Source: Tritrichomonas musculus (Eukaryota > Parabasalia > Tritrichomonadida > Tritrichomonadidae). Taken from it: a DNA stretch of 64,000 nt. This document shows, piece by piece, positions 10,780-19,842 of the stretch. Both the position numbers and the translations under genes were made by a program. The notes beneath the pieces were generated by a model that saw nothing but the letters and a program-made list of their open reading frames with translations, was not told the origin of the DNA and did not search any database. Each line of letters opens with the position of its first letter. The stretch's first letter is position 1. Location of the stretch: contig JAPFFF010000018.1 in the NCBI GenBank assembly GCA_039105265.1, positions 1,364,001 to 1,428,000 on the forward strand, given 5' to 3'.

Positions 10780-10965
10780 AAAAAAAATTATAAAACTTCA
10801 TATTTTAAATAACTTAATCATTGAAATTCTATTAAAAAAAAATAATATTTATTTGAAAACATTATTCAAAAAAATTATTTTGTTTGAAAACTCTATTAAT
10901 AAATAATTGAAAATTCTATGAATTTAATCAAATTTTTGAAATTAGATAAGCTAATATATATGTAT

Positions 10966-12024
10966 TTAAATTATTAGTTCATTTATATCTAATCCTTTTA
11001 TGTTTTTATAATAATAGTCAACAAGATTATTAAAACAATTATATTCAATTGAATAAAAAAAGAAAAATTTGAAATTGTTATGATCGATTGGAATAAATTC
11101 AAAATTATAATAATGGAATCCATAACAAAGCTCATTTTGAATGTAATCTGGATGATCATCAAATGTATCAATGAAATTGTTTTTAAAATATAAAGCAAAA
11201 TCATTGTGATGGCATTTAATTGATTCTCTCAAACATTCTTGATAAGTTTGATCGAATGGAAGGATTTTATTTTCTTCAAGAAAATGAATGATTTCTGGAT
11301 TTCGGCCATGAATCGCATAGATCCATAATGATTGTGTTAATTCAACTTGATTTTGAAATAAAAACCGCAAAATTTGAATTGAACCGTAAAATGCTGAATA
11401 TTCAATTAATTTTGGCTCTTTGTCTTCAAGAAATGAATTTGTTTCATAAATTGAGGGTTTAATCGTCATATAAAATGGATTTGAATTTTTAGCACAATAA
11501 ATTACAAACTCTTCAATATTATCATTTCTAATTAGTTCGCAGACATAATTATCATTTTCACCTTTTCTCCTTTTTTCATCATAAAATTCCGGAATATTTA
11601 CAGGTGTATCACTTGAATTGAATTTATTGATTTCTGGAATAAAATAATCTTTATATCTTGATATTTTATTTGATATGTTTGAATCAAATACCAAAATGCC
11701 TTCATCAATAAGATATAAAAGAATTAATTTATTCTTTTTGAATATGGTATAAATTTCGTTATTTGATAATGATTGCTTGATTTCATTTTTAAGAATCAAA
11801 ATTAATTTTTTAATTTTGTCAAAAAAGAAGGGTTTTCGGTTGTGATTTTTATTTATTTTTGAAATTAAATATAAAATAGATTTAAGTTCTTGAATATCAA
11901 GCTGATTTTGTTGGAAATTTAATAATTCATAGAAGTCATCCAAATTTTGCTTTTCTTCGTCTTCATTGTCCAAAAAAACTAAAATAAAATTATGGACTGC
12001 TTTCATTTTCTTCAAATACTCCAT
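10966..12024 (-). CDS. DUF3447/ankyrin-type N-terminal protein (trichomonad family)
   Basis: The 352-aa product has an alpha-helical N-terminal domain, then an ankyrin-like region with the DUF3447 hallmarks: KLIEYSAFYGSIQILRFL, then LWIYAIHGRNPEIIHFLEE, then CLRESIKCHHNDFALYF. It is clearly paralogous to the protein at 36430-37614 on the other side of the Polinton (shared RRKGENDNYVCELIR, QIKQ(S/T), LI(E)Y and KCHHN segments). The ATG at 12024 is a natural start. It ends at 10966; the LRR-GTPase frame begins 186 bp further on without an ATG, which suggests that both frames belong to one gene interrupted by an AT-rich spacer, or that the gene has decayed there. Function unknown; such proteins form large families in trichomonads. 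Confidence 0.7.
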   Translation of the reverse strand: MEYLKKMKAVHNFILVFLDNEDEEKQNLDDFYELLNFQQNQLDIQELKSILYLISKINKNHNRKPFFFDKIKKLILILKNEIKQSLSNNEIYTIFKKNKLILLYLIDEGILVFDSNISNKISRYKDYFIPEINKFNSSDTPVNIPEFYDEKRRKGENDNYVCELIRNDNIEEFVIYCAKNSNPFYMTIKPSIYETNSFLEDKEPKLIEYSAFYGSIQILRFLFQNQVELTQSLWIYAIHGRNPEIIHFLEENKILPFDQTYQECLRESIKCHHNDFALYFKNNFIDTFDDHPDYIQNELCYGFHYYNFEFIPIDHNNFKFFFFYSIEYNCFNNLVDYYYKNIKGLDINELII

Positions 12025-14086
12025 GTTTTCAGTAGAATTTGGCGTTAGTGTAGATTCACTGTTATTCCCTATGATAAACTTTATTCAATATATTGAATTA
12101 AATTCTGATTAGTATTCAAATTTCGAAAATAAAAATACATATTTTTTAAATATCTTTTTCATTTCTTTTCGATTAAATTGTACAATTATTAATATAATAT
12201 ATAAATACAATTCTAAAAGATTAATACTATTTTAAATAAATATTAATGGTAATTTTATTAATAAAATTTACATATACAGGCTGCGCATTTCAAATCGGCC
12301 CTTTTTAGCACTTTTGAAGGTCAATTTAAGGTCAAATATCCGTTAAAAGGGCCGATTTGAAATGCGCAGACTGTATGGTGTTTTATTTTTGTTTAACTTT
12401 TCAATAACTGAAAATTATTTTTCAGAAATAATTAAGTATTTTTTTTCCTTTTATCTTGTTAAATAACATAAATTATAAGAAAAAATATTTAGATTAAAAT
12501 AAAATAACTGAACTAGATAATAAAAATTAAAAAATGTTTTTTCTTTTAATTCTCCAAAAATAATAAAGAAACCATATGTATTTTGAGTTTCTTTTGATTA
12601 CATATTTGGTTAAATAAATAGAAAAAGTTCCAGAATGGACAAATATTCTTTGAAAAAATAATTCTAAAAGCAAAATGATAAATTTGTATTATGTTTACAT
12701 ATTCTTGAACAATCGCTTTTCTTGTAGTTTTCGTATTTATTAAGAATACTAGCTCCAATTGATGCTATTGATGATGTATTTTTTTTTTTTTTTTTTAAGA
12801 TTGAAAATTTATATTAATGATTTTTTTTTTTTTTTTGGCTTATTTACCGTTTTCAGGCAATAAAGATTGGAATTAAATGATGAAAATTTAAATGAGCCTT
12901 AGTGAAGATATTTTTAGAAAACTCACTGAAATATCTTAAATATTTTTATTCCTTTTAAACTATTATAAAAGATTTTTGCTCAAAATCTATGTTATAAAAG
13001 ATATGATAACAATTATATATGAATATTATTCGTAAAATAGCCTTTAAAACAGATAAAAGAACTCATATCAATTGGGTTTGGGAACAAGAGAATATTTGTT
13101 AGAATATATATAATATTAATAATATAAAATAATTATTATATTTATATGGAATCGTTCTTTAATTTCGGCAAAAAAATTATATTTTTATTTAATCACTCAA
13201 TCCACTTTTACTACAAAAAAAATACAGTATTTTTGTAGCACTACAAAACTATTCAATTTTGTATTTTGCCTTGTATTATTTGTATTTTGCCTTATTATTA
13301 TAGCTTATTACTCTACAGAGATATTTTTTTGTTTATTTCCACAATGTTAATTTTTTTAAATTATTTTTATCATTGATATTAAAAATATTAAAATCATCAC
13401 TTAAAAATCATTTTTTAAAAAAAACAATCAAATAAAATTACAGATAAATTTTATATCAAAAAGTTAAAAATTAAATTTTAAATCATTGAAATTTGAATTG
13501 ATATTATTTATATGATACTTTAAAAAGTTAAATTTTTAATGTTTATTTTTTTCAATTTTTTTCATGAATGAAAACTTTTTTCCTCCTCATTTTGCATTTC
13601 AAAAATCAAAAAATATGATTTTTATTTTATATATAATGTATATTATAATATATTTTATATTTAATAAAAAATGAATTATAATTGATTATTTTTATTAAAT
13701 AATAATTGGCAAAAAAAACATTTTTTTGACATGATTATGTTTTAGCTACGATATATTTAGTAATTTTGAAATTAAACAAGAAAAACATGGTTTTAACAAA
13801 AATTAACAACTTATAAATTTTTTTTTTGTACGTTAATTTATCTTTTATCGATTTAATGATATCTTTTTTATAATTTCCTTTCAACTCTGGTTTGATTTAA
13901 TATACGAAAAATGTTTCATGAATGATACTCTGCTTATAAACGATTTTGAACAAGTTGAACAAAAAGTTAACAAAATATATTTAGATATTATGATGAGTAG
14001 ACTGACCTATTTAAAATCTCAAAGACTAGGCTTGTTTATATGGTTAACATTTGGATTAACACAGAATGGCATGCAAATCCACTTGT
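12025..14086. other. Long AT-rich spacer left of the Polinton
   Basis: No gene is seen apart from a 97-bp MITE (separate entry). On the minus strand near 12720-12780 a scrap reads SSIASIGASI, like one BspA repeat, hinting at a decayed LRR copy. At 13193-13209 lies TCACTCAATCCACTTTT, which recurs inverted at 36077-36093 on the far side of the Polinton. Confidence 0.5.
12277..12373. mobile_element. 97-bp Tc1/mariner-type MITE, copy 1
   Basis: The ends are inverted repeats of about 29 bp with one mismatch (CAG.CTGCGCATTTCAAAT continuing into CGGCCCTTTT), flanked on both sides by TA (12275-12276 and 12374-12375), the target duplication of Tc1/mariner elements. The centre holds AAGGTCAATTTAAGGTCAAA. 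It has no coding capacity. A second, more worn copy of the same 97-bp length lies at 61866-61962. Confidence 0.85.
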
Positions 14087-14091
14087 GAACA
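14087..14091. repeat. Target site duplication GAACA (left)
   Basis: GAACA directly precedes the left terminal repeat of the Polinton and recurs right after the right one at 36043-36047. With the shared neighbouring T it could be read as six bases (TGAACA), the usual Polinton length. Confidence 0.75.
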
Positions 14092-14150
14092 ACTACGTAT
14101 GAAAGTGGTGATTTCAGACCTTCGGTCTGAACTCCCCCCTTTCGCATCAT
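14092..14150 (+). repeat. Polinton terminal inverted repeat, left
   Basis: It begins ACTACGTATGAAAGTGGTGA and pairs without gaps with 35984-36042 (8 mismatches in 59). It contains a perfect small hairpin, TCAGACC-TTC-GGTCTGA, at 14114-14130. Confidence 0.88.
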
Positions 14151-14391
14151 CGGTCAATCGTCGGTGTTGATTGATGTTGTTTTGCGTCGTGTGAATGATG
14201 AAGACGTGTTGATGACGATGTTTGACGTGACGTGTTGATTGATGATGATTTAGCGTTTAGTGGTGTCTTGAATGGATGAAGTAAGCAAAAAAAGAAAGGA
14301 TGTCCCTTTAAAGAAAATTAAAAAAAAAGTTTGAAAAGGTAACCGTAAATGTTTTAGCGAGATTTTTTATGTGATCTATGTCGAGGGTGTG

Positions 14392-14799
14392 ATGCAAGCG
14401 GATTCGATGAGGTGTGATGATGATGAAACCACTAACGAAGAATTTAATGAATACGAAATGGAACCAACAACTAAGACTTACTTCATAACTGACACTTATG
14501 ATAACCAGTTTCCGATCGATTTCGTGTATTCAAAGAATCGTAAATATGTCGTTTTTCAGTACTGTAGGGCTACATGTAATGGCTATCTAGATGGCGAGAC
14601 GGAATGCCATGCAACGTTCATTCAAAGGGACAAGTATTGTGATAGTCTTGTGTGGTATGCGAATCTGGTGCCTCCAGATGATAACCGTAAATTCGAATAT
14701 ATAGGATCCAAGAGGGACTTCAAGATATGGTTCACTGACACGAAAGGTAATGAAATCAAGCCTGATGACTTTAAAGTATTCCTCAAATTGATCTATTAA
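14392..14799 (+). CDS. Polinton small acidic protein, unknown
   Basis: This is an open frame of about 135 aa from the ATG at 14392; the frame is open a little further upstream without another ATG. The N-terminus is acidic (DDDETTNEEF) and the rest alternates charged and aromatic residues as in a small beta-rich globular protein. It has no signal peptide or membrane helix and no family I recognise. It is the first gene inside the left terminal repeat, converging on the candidate capsid gene with about 50 bp between the stop codons. In other Polintons this position holds small virion or regulatory proteins, but that is only context. Confidence 0.6.
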   Translation: MQADSMRCDDDETTNEEFNEYEMEPTTKTYFITDTYDNQFPIDFVYSKNRKYVVFQYCRATCNGYLDGETECHATFIQRDKYCDSLVWYANLVPPDDNRKFEYIGSKRDFKIWFTDTKGNEIKPDDFKVFLKLIY

Positions 14800-14848
14800 A
14801 TGCAAAAATAAAGGTTAACATGAACGATATTTTTGAATGAATCTCTCT

Positions 14849-16567
14849 TTATGCATATCCTTCTGGAGTATTGGTAAAGTACTTGACGGATCCACGAGCC
14901 CATGTGAAGTATGTGTCTGTGCAGACCCAAGCCTCAGGAGGGGGTGGGTGAGCACCAGGGTTTGACAAGTCATAGTTGTAGTATGTGTCGTTAGCACCTC
15001 GATATAATGGTTGGCCTTTGAATTTGATTGTGACTGTGTTTCCGCCTGTGTCAACGCCATCGAATACATATCCAGAGTTGGTTCGTTCGAGTTGGAAGTT
15101 AATGCAGAAGCTAGTGGCATCGCTTATGGTGTTCTTGTAACGGGTTCCATCTGGGGCATTCAATGACATTGTCCATGAGTCTTCAAGTTCGTGGGATGGT
15201 CTGAGAGAACCGTCTAATTCGTTTGAGATGAGTTGGTATTGATAGAATCGTGGTCCGATAGTGGAATCAAACTCTGTGTCTGGGTATTTGACATTGTTGA
15301 TGGTGAGTTGAACGTTCTGGTACATGATGTTGTCGAAGCATGTTATTTCATTAGTTCTTTTAGGGAACATGACTGTGATGTTGGTGGCATTCGAGAGAGC
15401 AATTGATTTGGAAACATCGAGACCTGCATCAGTGGCTAATCCTTGGAAGCCTTCACGAACGAGCTGTTGGGATGGAATGAGGAGAGGTGTATTGAGTTCA
15501 CGGATGAGTCCATTGAGGCAATCAGGTTTGACACCAAAGCCGGCAAGATCTGATTTCATGGTAACGATGGTACCTCCACGGCAGTTTAGGATGACTTCTT
15601 CGGTCTTGTAAGCAATAACTTTAGAGGAATCACCAAGGACTGGGAGTGTTTGGTAACCTTCATTTTGCAAATCATTCGAACCATCTTGAGGGGCATCAGA
15701 TAATTTGTATTCAGTGACGATGGTTGAAGGGGATCCAATTTGAGAGAATTTGTTGGAGATGGTCATGTTGGTTGGTACGTCTTGTTCGATGATGGAACAG
15801 TTGAGGAGTTCTTCGATTTCTTTGACTACAGATGGTTGAACTTGATGCCATACGAGTGCTTCTGTTGATGATTTGATTTCTTCTTCGATTTCACCACAGA
15901 TGGAGTTTGGATAGAGTTGCCATGCTTGGAATGCAAGTTGATCGGTAAAGTAAATGGATGCTTCAAATGTGATTCGATGAGCATTACCATCAGCCAATAA
16001 AGTAAGTGGAACGTAAACACCACACACTGATGGAGACATTCTAGATGTGTTTTCCCATAATGAGTAACGATGTTTGGCTGGTTCTTTGGCATCGATTGGT
16101 TTGATTGAGTTGTATGCAAATGATTCTCTGATGAGTTCGTCTTGCTGGTATTCTTTGAGCATTACGTTGTCGATCCATAAACGAGCATCACTAAAGAGTT
16201 CTACTGCATGTTTGAAACCAATGAATATACGGTTAAGGTTAGCTGTATCGCCTTCAAGATTAAGTGTTTTGTTGAGTTGGACAACGAGATTGAGTTTGGC
16301 AGTAACGAAATTCTTTTCCATTTGTGAGATGGTATGTCCTTGATGAGTCCATTTGATTTTTGTTTTTGTACCGATTGGCATTGGTGCATCTTTGTCGTCA
16401 ACGTCCTCAGTAAACCAACCAAATGTATGATCTCCGCCATTGTGAGCAATGAGGTTTCGAAGTTTTGATTGGAAGAATTTGAGAACATCACCTTCATCAT
16501 TACCGGTGTTCTTGAGTTGAGCATTCTGATATGTCATTCTTTGAGTTGTGATTAAAAAAAGATTCAT
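14849..16567 (-). CDS. Polinton candidate major capsid protein (double jelly-roll type)
   Basis: The product of up to 572 aa has the size and the beta-rich, Asn/Thr/Gly-rich composition expected of a Polinton major capsid protein, with no transmembrane segment. Candidate landmarks are GGTIVTMKSDLAGFG near residue 330 and NITVMFPKRTNEITCFDN near 390, in a pattern of alternating short strands. Assignment rests on length, composition and position next to a small basic amphipathic protein; there is no short motif that proves it. Two ATGs are possible, 16567 and 16537; the second (MTYQNAQL) looks the better N-terminus. The gene is divergent from 16595 with only 27-57 bp between them. Confidence 0.55.
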   Translation of the reverse strand: MNLFLITTQRMTYQNAQLKNTGNDEGDVLKFFQSKLRNLIAHNGGDHTFGWFTEDVDDKDAPMPIGTKTKIKWTHQGHTISQMEKNFVTAKLNLVVQLNKTLNLEGDTANLNRIFIGFKHAVELFSDARLWIDNVMLKEYQQDELIRESFAYNSIKPIDAKEPAKHRYSLWENTSRMSPSVCGVYVPLTLLADGNAHRITFEASIYFTDQLAFQAWQLYPNSICGEIEEEIKSSTEALVWHQVQPSVVKEIEELLNCSIIEQDVPTNMTISNKFSQIGSPSTIVTEYKLSDAPQDGSNDLQNEGYQTLPVLGDSSKVIAYKTEEVILNCRGGTIVTMKSDLAGFGVKPDCLNGLIRELNTPLLIPSQQLVREGFQGLATDAGLDVSKSIALSNATNITVMFPKRTNEITCFDNIMYQNVQLTINNVKYPDTEFDSTIGPRFYQYQLISNELDGSLRPSHELEDSWTMSLNAPDGTRYKNTISDATSFCINFQLERTNSGYVFDGVDTGGNTVTIKFKGQPLYRGANDTYYNYDLSNPGAHPPPPEAWVCTDTYFTWARGSVKYFTNTPEGYA

Positions 16568-16594
16568 GTGAAGTTGTATTTTTAGAATTTTAAT

Positions 16595-16957
16595 ATGAAT
16601 CCAAAGAAAATGGCATTTGGGACATGGTTTAAGAACTTGCTGGTGAAAGGGAAGAATTTCATAAAGAAAGCATCTCCATACATTCGTAAGGGAATTGAAA
16701 TAGCACGAAAAGTTGGGCCTATGTTTGGTGATACAGTTGGTGGAATCGTTAATAGTATTGCTAATGGAGCCGATTACTTGCTCAATAAAGTTGCACCAAA
16801 TCCACCTAAAACAAATCCAACCAAATTAAAACCTTTACCAATAGATTTCACAAATTTCGATTCAACGATTAATGATGATTCAAACAATAAGGTGGAAATG
16901 ATTCAAAGACCAATTCTTGGTGGGAATAAAGGTAGGCTAACTCCAATCTTGAAGTGA
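16595..16957 (+). CDS. Polinton small basic amphipathic protein, candidate minor virion protein
   Basis: The 120-aa product starts with a Lys-rich amphipathic helix (FKNLLVKGKNFIKKASPYIR) followed by a Gly/Ala-rich segment, GPMFGDTVGGIVNSIANGA. That profile recalls the membrane-active minor capsid proteins of adenovirus (pVI) and of Polinton relatives. Near the C-terminus PILGGNKG fits the adenoviral maturation-protease cleavage pattern (M/I/L)-x-G-G/x. The gene is divergent from the candidate capsid gene. The function is inference from profile and context; no sequence family is certain. Confidence 0.5.
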   Translation: MNPKKMAFGTWFKNLLVKGKNFIKKASPYIRKGIEIARKVGPMFGDTVGGIVNSIANGADYLLNKVAPNPPKTNPTKLKPLPIDFTNFDSTINDDSNNKVEMIQRPILGGNKGRLTPILK

Positions 16958-17011
16958 CTTAAATGAGTTCATTGATGATTAAATGTGATTGTTTATTTTA
17001 ATGGACATTAA

Positions 17012-17383
17012 ATGGAAGTAAAAGTGATTGGACCTATTAAAGAATACTTGAAAACATTTAATACTCCAGATGAATTCAATTTATGGTATGCTAAAAATAA
17101 AGACGAGATTGATAAGATTACGACTCATAAACTTAATAAGATGTATTACATTGAGGGATATCGTATAACGAAAATCAAAGGGGTGTTGTGTTTGAAGAAA
17201 GCTGTCAAGAAACAGGTAGATGAAACGGTAAATGATCAAGACGAAACGATACATCATGAAGAAATCAAAGATATCAATAACGAAATTGCTGAACATTCAC
17301 AAAGTATTGAGAGTATTAAGGCTGATATAGTTGCTATTAAGAATGCTATTAACGAGATTGTTAAGGCTATCAATAATGGTTAA
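17012..17383 (+). CDS. Polinton small coiled-coil protein, unknown
   Basis: The 123-aa product has an N-terminal globular part (about 1-65) and a C-terminal coiled coil with regular Ile/Leu spacing (IESIKADIVAIKNAINEIVK). The start codon lies directly after CATTAA, giving TTAAATGG. It is co-oriented with 16595 and followed by the 340-bp hairpin-rich spacer. A role as a trimeric or dimeric virion or assembly part would fit, but nothing in the sequence proves it. Confidence 0.55.
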   Translation: MEVKVIGPIKEYLKTFNTPDEFNLWYAKNKDEIDKITTHKLNKMYYIEGYRITKIKGVLCLKKAVKKQVDETVNDQDETIHHEEIKDINNEIAEHSQSIESIKADIVAIKNAINEIVKAINNG

Positions 17384-17724
17384 ATTGAAGGATGTGCAAT
17401 TGTGTACAACGTTGATGAGATGGAGTAAATGATGTATTTTTGAAGGATTTGACGACCGCCCTATTTTGGGCACTCGCGTTTTCATTGATGATTTTCGGTC
17501 CGGACAATTTCGTCCACACCTATTTTTGGATCCATTTTCATTAGGTTTTGAGGTCCGCGTGAAATCGCGCACACCCATTTTCATTGATGATTTGAAGGTG
17601 TACAAATTCGACCACCTTTGCGAGACCTTCTAAAATGAACCAAATTTGAAGGTATTCTATGATGGCCCGAATTCGGTCCTGCAGTAAATTAACCTCTAAA
17701 TCGAACCATTTTAATTGGTTGTAA
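17384..17724. repeat. Intergenic array of small hairpin modules
   Basis: About 340 bp between two same-strand genes hold four or more related units of roughly 45-50 bases. Each has a short inverted repeat around an A/T-rich loop and a shared tail, ATTTTCATTGATGATTT. Stems differ but stay paired: GCCC/GGGC near 17457-17470, GGAC/GTCC near 17500-17515, CGCG/CGCG near 17556-17570, GGTG/CACC near 17596-17616. Another module, ACCTTCTAAAATGAACC (17625-17652), recurs at 27538-27565 and 27586-27613. Confidence 0.55.
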
Positions 17725-18540
17725 ATGTTTAAACAAAGGTTTGACTCGGATTCATCAGACTCTTTTGATTACGTTCATGATATGGTTAGAGATTGTCTGA
17801 ATAAGAACAAGAAACAGATCACGAATGCATTGATCAGAAAGATCCACAAAGACATCAATATTTACTATAATTCTGTGAATATATTCGTTGGCAAACAAGG
17901 TTCGGGAAAGACGTTATCAGCAATTGAAGAAATCATTAAAATAGCGTCAATTCCAAATGCTGCACATCTTCTCATATATGTATCCAAAACTGGTGAGCAG
18001 AAAGATGTTACATTTGAGTCATTAAGGGAACTCATTGAAATACCAATAGCATATGTTTCTCAAGAGAATGCTGAAGAATATGTTAATGCATTGTTGAATT
18101 ATAAGCAACTATATTACACAATCCGGAAGGAACACCTTGAAGACAAAATCATTGATGAGCAACGAATCGAGATATTCAGAGCATTGAAAGTTAATGATTT
18201 TCGTGAACCAATGTTGCATACATTGATACTATTTGATGATATTGCTAATAACAAATTACTTGCAAATGAGAAATCATATTTCAACAATCTGATGACTACA
18301 TGTCGACATAACCATATATCATTCTTCTTGAATGTCCAGTTCTGGAAATCGTTATCAACAACCATTAAATCAAATGTCTCTACGGTATTCGTATTCGGGA
18401 CATATTCAAAAGAGCAGTTGAGATATATTACTCATCAGATTCCTATGAGCATATCGTTTGATGAATTGTATGAACGATACAAAAATATGAATAAACATCA
18501 AAAGATTGTAATCGATTGCAATAATGGAAATGTAAGCTAA
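17725..18540 (+). CDS. Polinton A32-like genome-packaging ATPase
   Basis: The 271-aa product is a FtsK/HerA-class ATPase of the type that packages DNA in Polintons, virophages and large DNA viruses. Walker A is GKQGSGKT near residue 54, Walker B is LILFDDI near 168, followed by LMTTCRHNHISFFLNVQ, the sensor region typical of A32-like enzymes. Length is typical (200-300 aa). The start follows TAAATG. It lies downstream of the hairpin spacer and converges on the gene at 18552-19721 with 11 bp between the stop codons. Confidence 0.85.
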   Translation: MFKQRFDSDSSDSFDYVHDMVRDCLNKNKKQITNALIRKIHKDINIYYNSVNIFVGKQGSGKTLSAIEEIIKIASIPNAAHLLIYVSKTGEQKDVTFESLRELIEIPIAYVSQENAEEYVNALLNYKQLYYTIRKEHLEDKIIDEQRIEIFRALKVNDFREPMLHTLILFDDIANNKLLANEKSYFNNLMTTCRHNHISFFLNVQFWKSLSTTIKSNVSTVFVFGTYSKEQLRYITHQIPMSISFDELYERYKNMNKHQKIVIDCNNGNVS

Positions 18541-18551
18541 TAAGAATATAT

Positions 18552-19721
18552 TTAATCAAATCCATACCTTTGTCTGGCTTTTTCTTTGGCTGCTGCAAAG
18601 TCTTCATCATATTTTTGTCTATATCCCTTAACATGTTCATTAAGATATGTGATGATTTGACCTTTGATGGTATTAATATATTCTTCTTTGGAAGTGGTTA
18701 ATACATCATGCATATATGTTCTAACAGCTTGTTTAACAGATGGTTTCGCAAAGAGCCATTTCTCAAATGCTTTATATTCTGGGGTTTCTGCAACATCATC
18801 AGATTCGAAATCAATGTGGTAATTTGGTTCATATTGTTGTTTCAATACAACGAATTCATTCTGTCTTTCTTTAAGATCTTGCATCTGAGACAAACATGGA
18901 TCTTTAACTAATGCTGCATACATTGCTGCTGCAAGTGATGCTTCAAATGCTTTACTTTGACTTACTTCTACAGCAACTTTACGAGCAAATTTGGCACCAT
19001 CTTCAGTACCTCCACCGAGTTCAAGAAATGCTTGTTTGCATGCAGGGGCAACAATGTAACGTGCAAATGCTTGATATGGTGATAATGATTTTGATGGTGC
19101 ATGAATATTCATTCTCTTACTCCATGCTTTATGTATTTTTGGATCATGATGAGTCCATCTAGTAACCTCTGAATAGTCATCATTATATACAGGTCCATAG
19201 TAATCATTATAGATCCAATCTTTAAAGCTTTGTTCTTTACGTTTGTCTTTCGTATCGTGACCAGTGTAATACAAATTCTTGAAGACTGCATCAGAATTCT
19301 TAGTTGTATATCCATTAACAGCAACAATTTTACCATCACGTCTAACAACAAATTCTGATATTTTGTCTCCATCGAGATCTTCTGCTCCACCTCTATATTT
19401 ATTGTTTCCACCTTTTGGATTTTTATTCCAAATCTCAAATGCACCTGGCATGAATTTAGTGGATCTAACAATATCACGTGCCATCTTACTGCTAACTAGG
19501 TTCTTAAGTGTATAATTATTAACTTCTTCAGGAGTATAATTGAATCCAATGGGTATCTTAGCTTTATGTGTTGGCCTACTTTTAATTTTTACACCTGCTT
19601 CGAATTCATTGAATGGTGCATGATTGAATTGCCAACGCCATGGACGTTCACCTTCTTCTTCTGGTGGGGGTAATTCTGGTGGACGTTCACCTCCTTCAAT
19701 TGCTGGTTGTTCATCTGACAT
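18552..19721 (-). CDS. Polinton protein of unknown function with Pro/Glu-rich N-terminus
   Basis: The 389-aa product begins with a Pro/Glu-rich tail (ERPPELPPPEEEGERP) and then a globular part with many Trp, Tyr and His (DWIYNDYYGPVYNDDYSEV; TRWTHHDPKIHKAW). An Ala-rich helical section (FEASLAAAMYAALVKD, near residues 255-270) and a helical basic C-terminus follow. No catalytic motif is evident. It may be a virion part such as a penton or tape-type protein, or a terminal-protein-like factor; I cannot decide. It is co-oriented with the Asn-rich gene upstream at 19843-20817. Confidence 0.6.
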   Translation of the reverse strand: MSDEQPAIEGGERPPELPPPEEEGERPWRWQFNHAPFNEFEAGVKIKSRPTHKAKIPIGFNYTPEEVNNYTLKNLVSSKMARDIVRSTKFMPGAFEIWNKNPKGGNNKYRGGAEDLDGDKISEFVVRRDGKIVAVNGYTTKNSDAVFKNLYYTGHDTKDKRKEQSFKDWIYNDYYGPVYNDDYSEVTRWTHHDPKIHKAWSKRMNIHAPSKSLSPYQAFARYIVAPACKQAFLELGGGTEDGAKFARKVAVEVSQSKAFEASLAAAMYAALVKDPCLSQMQDLKERQNEFVVLKQQYEPNYHIDFESDDVAETPEYKAFEKWLFAKPSVKQAVRTYMHDVLTTSKEEYINTIKGQIITYLNEHVKGYRQKYDEDFAAAKEKARQRYGFD

Positions 19722-19842
19722 CTTTGTGTCGACATTAAAAATAATGATAACCGATTCTTAAATCAAAATATTTCATTTATGAGACCCTTGCATCTATTTG
19801 AACAAATTTCTTTCATAACATCAATGCTGGATAAACATGTAC

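Noticed and set aside
12546-12758. 70-aa minus-strand frame
   Set aside because: No continuous protein pattern; only a BspA-like scrap in another frame at its right side.
16074-16343. Frames opposite the candidate capsid gene (for example 16074-16343 and 15324-15611 plus)
   Set aside because: Antisense shadows with Ser/Leu/Arg-rich composition and no independent evidence.
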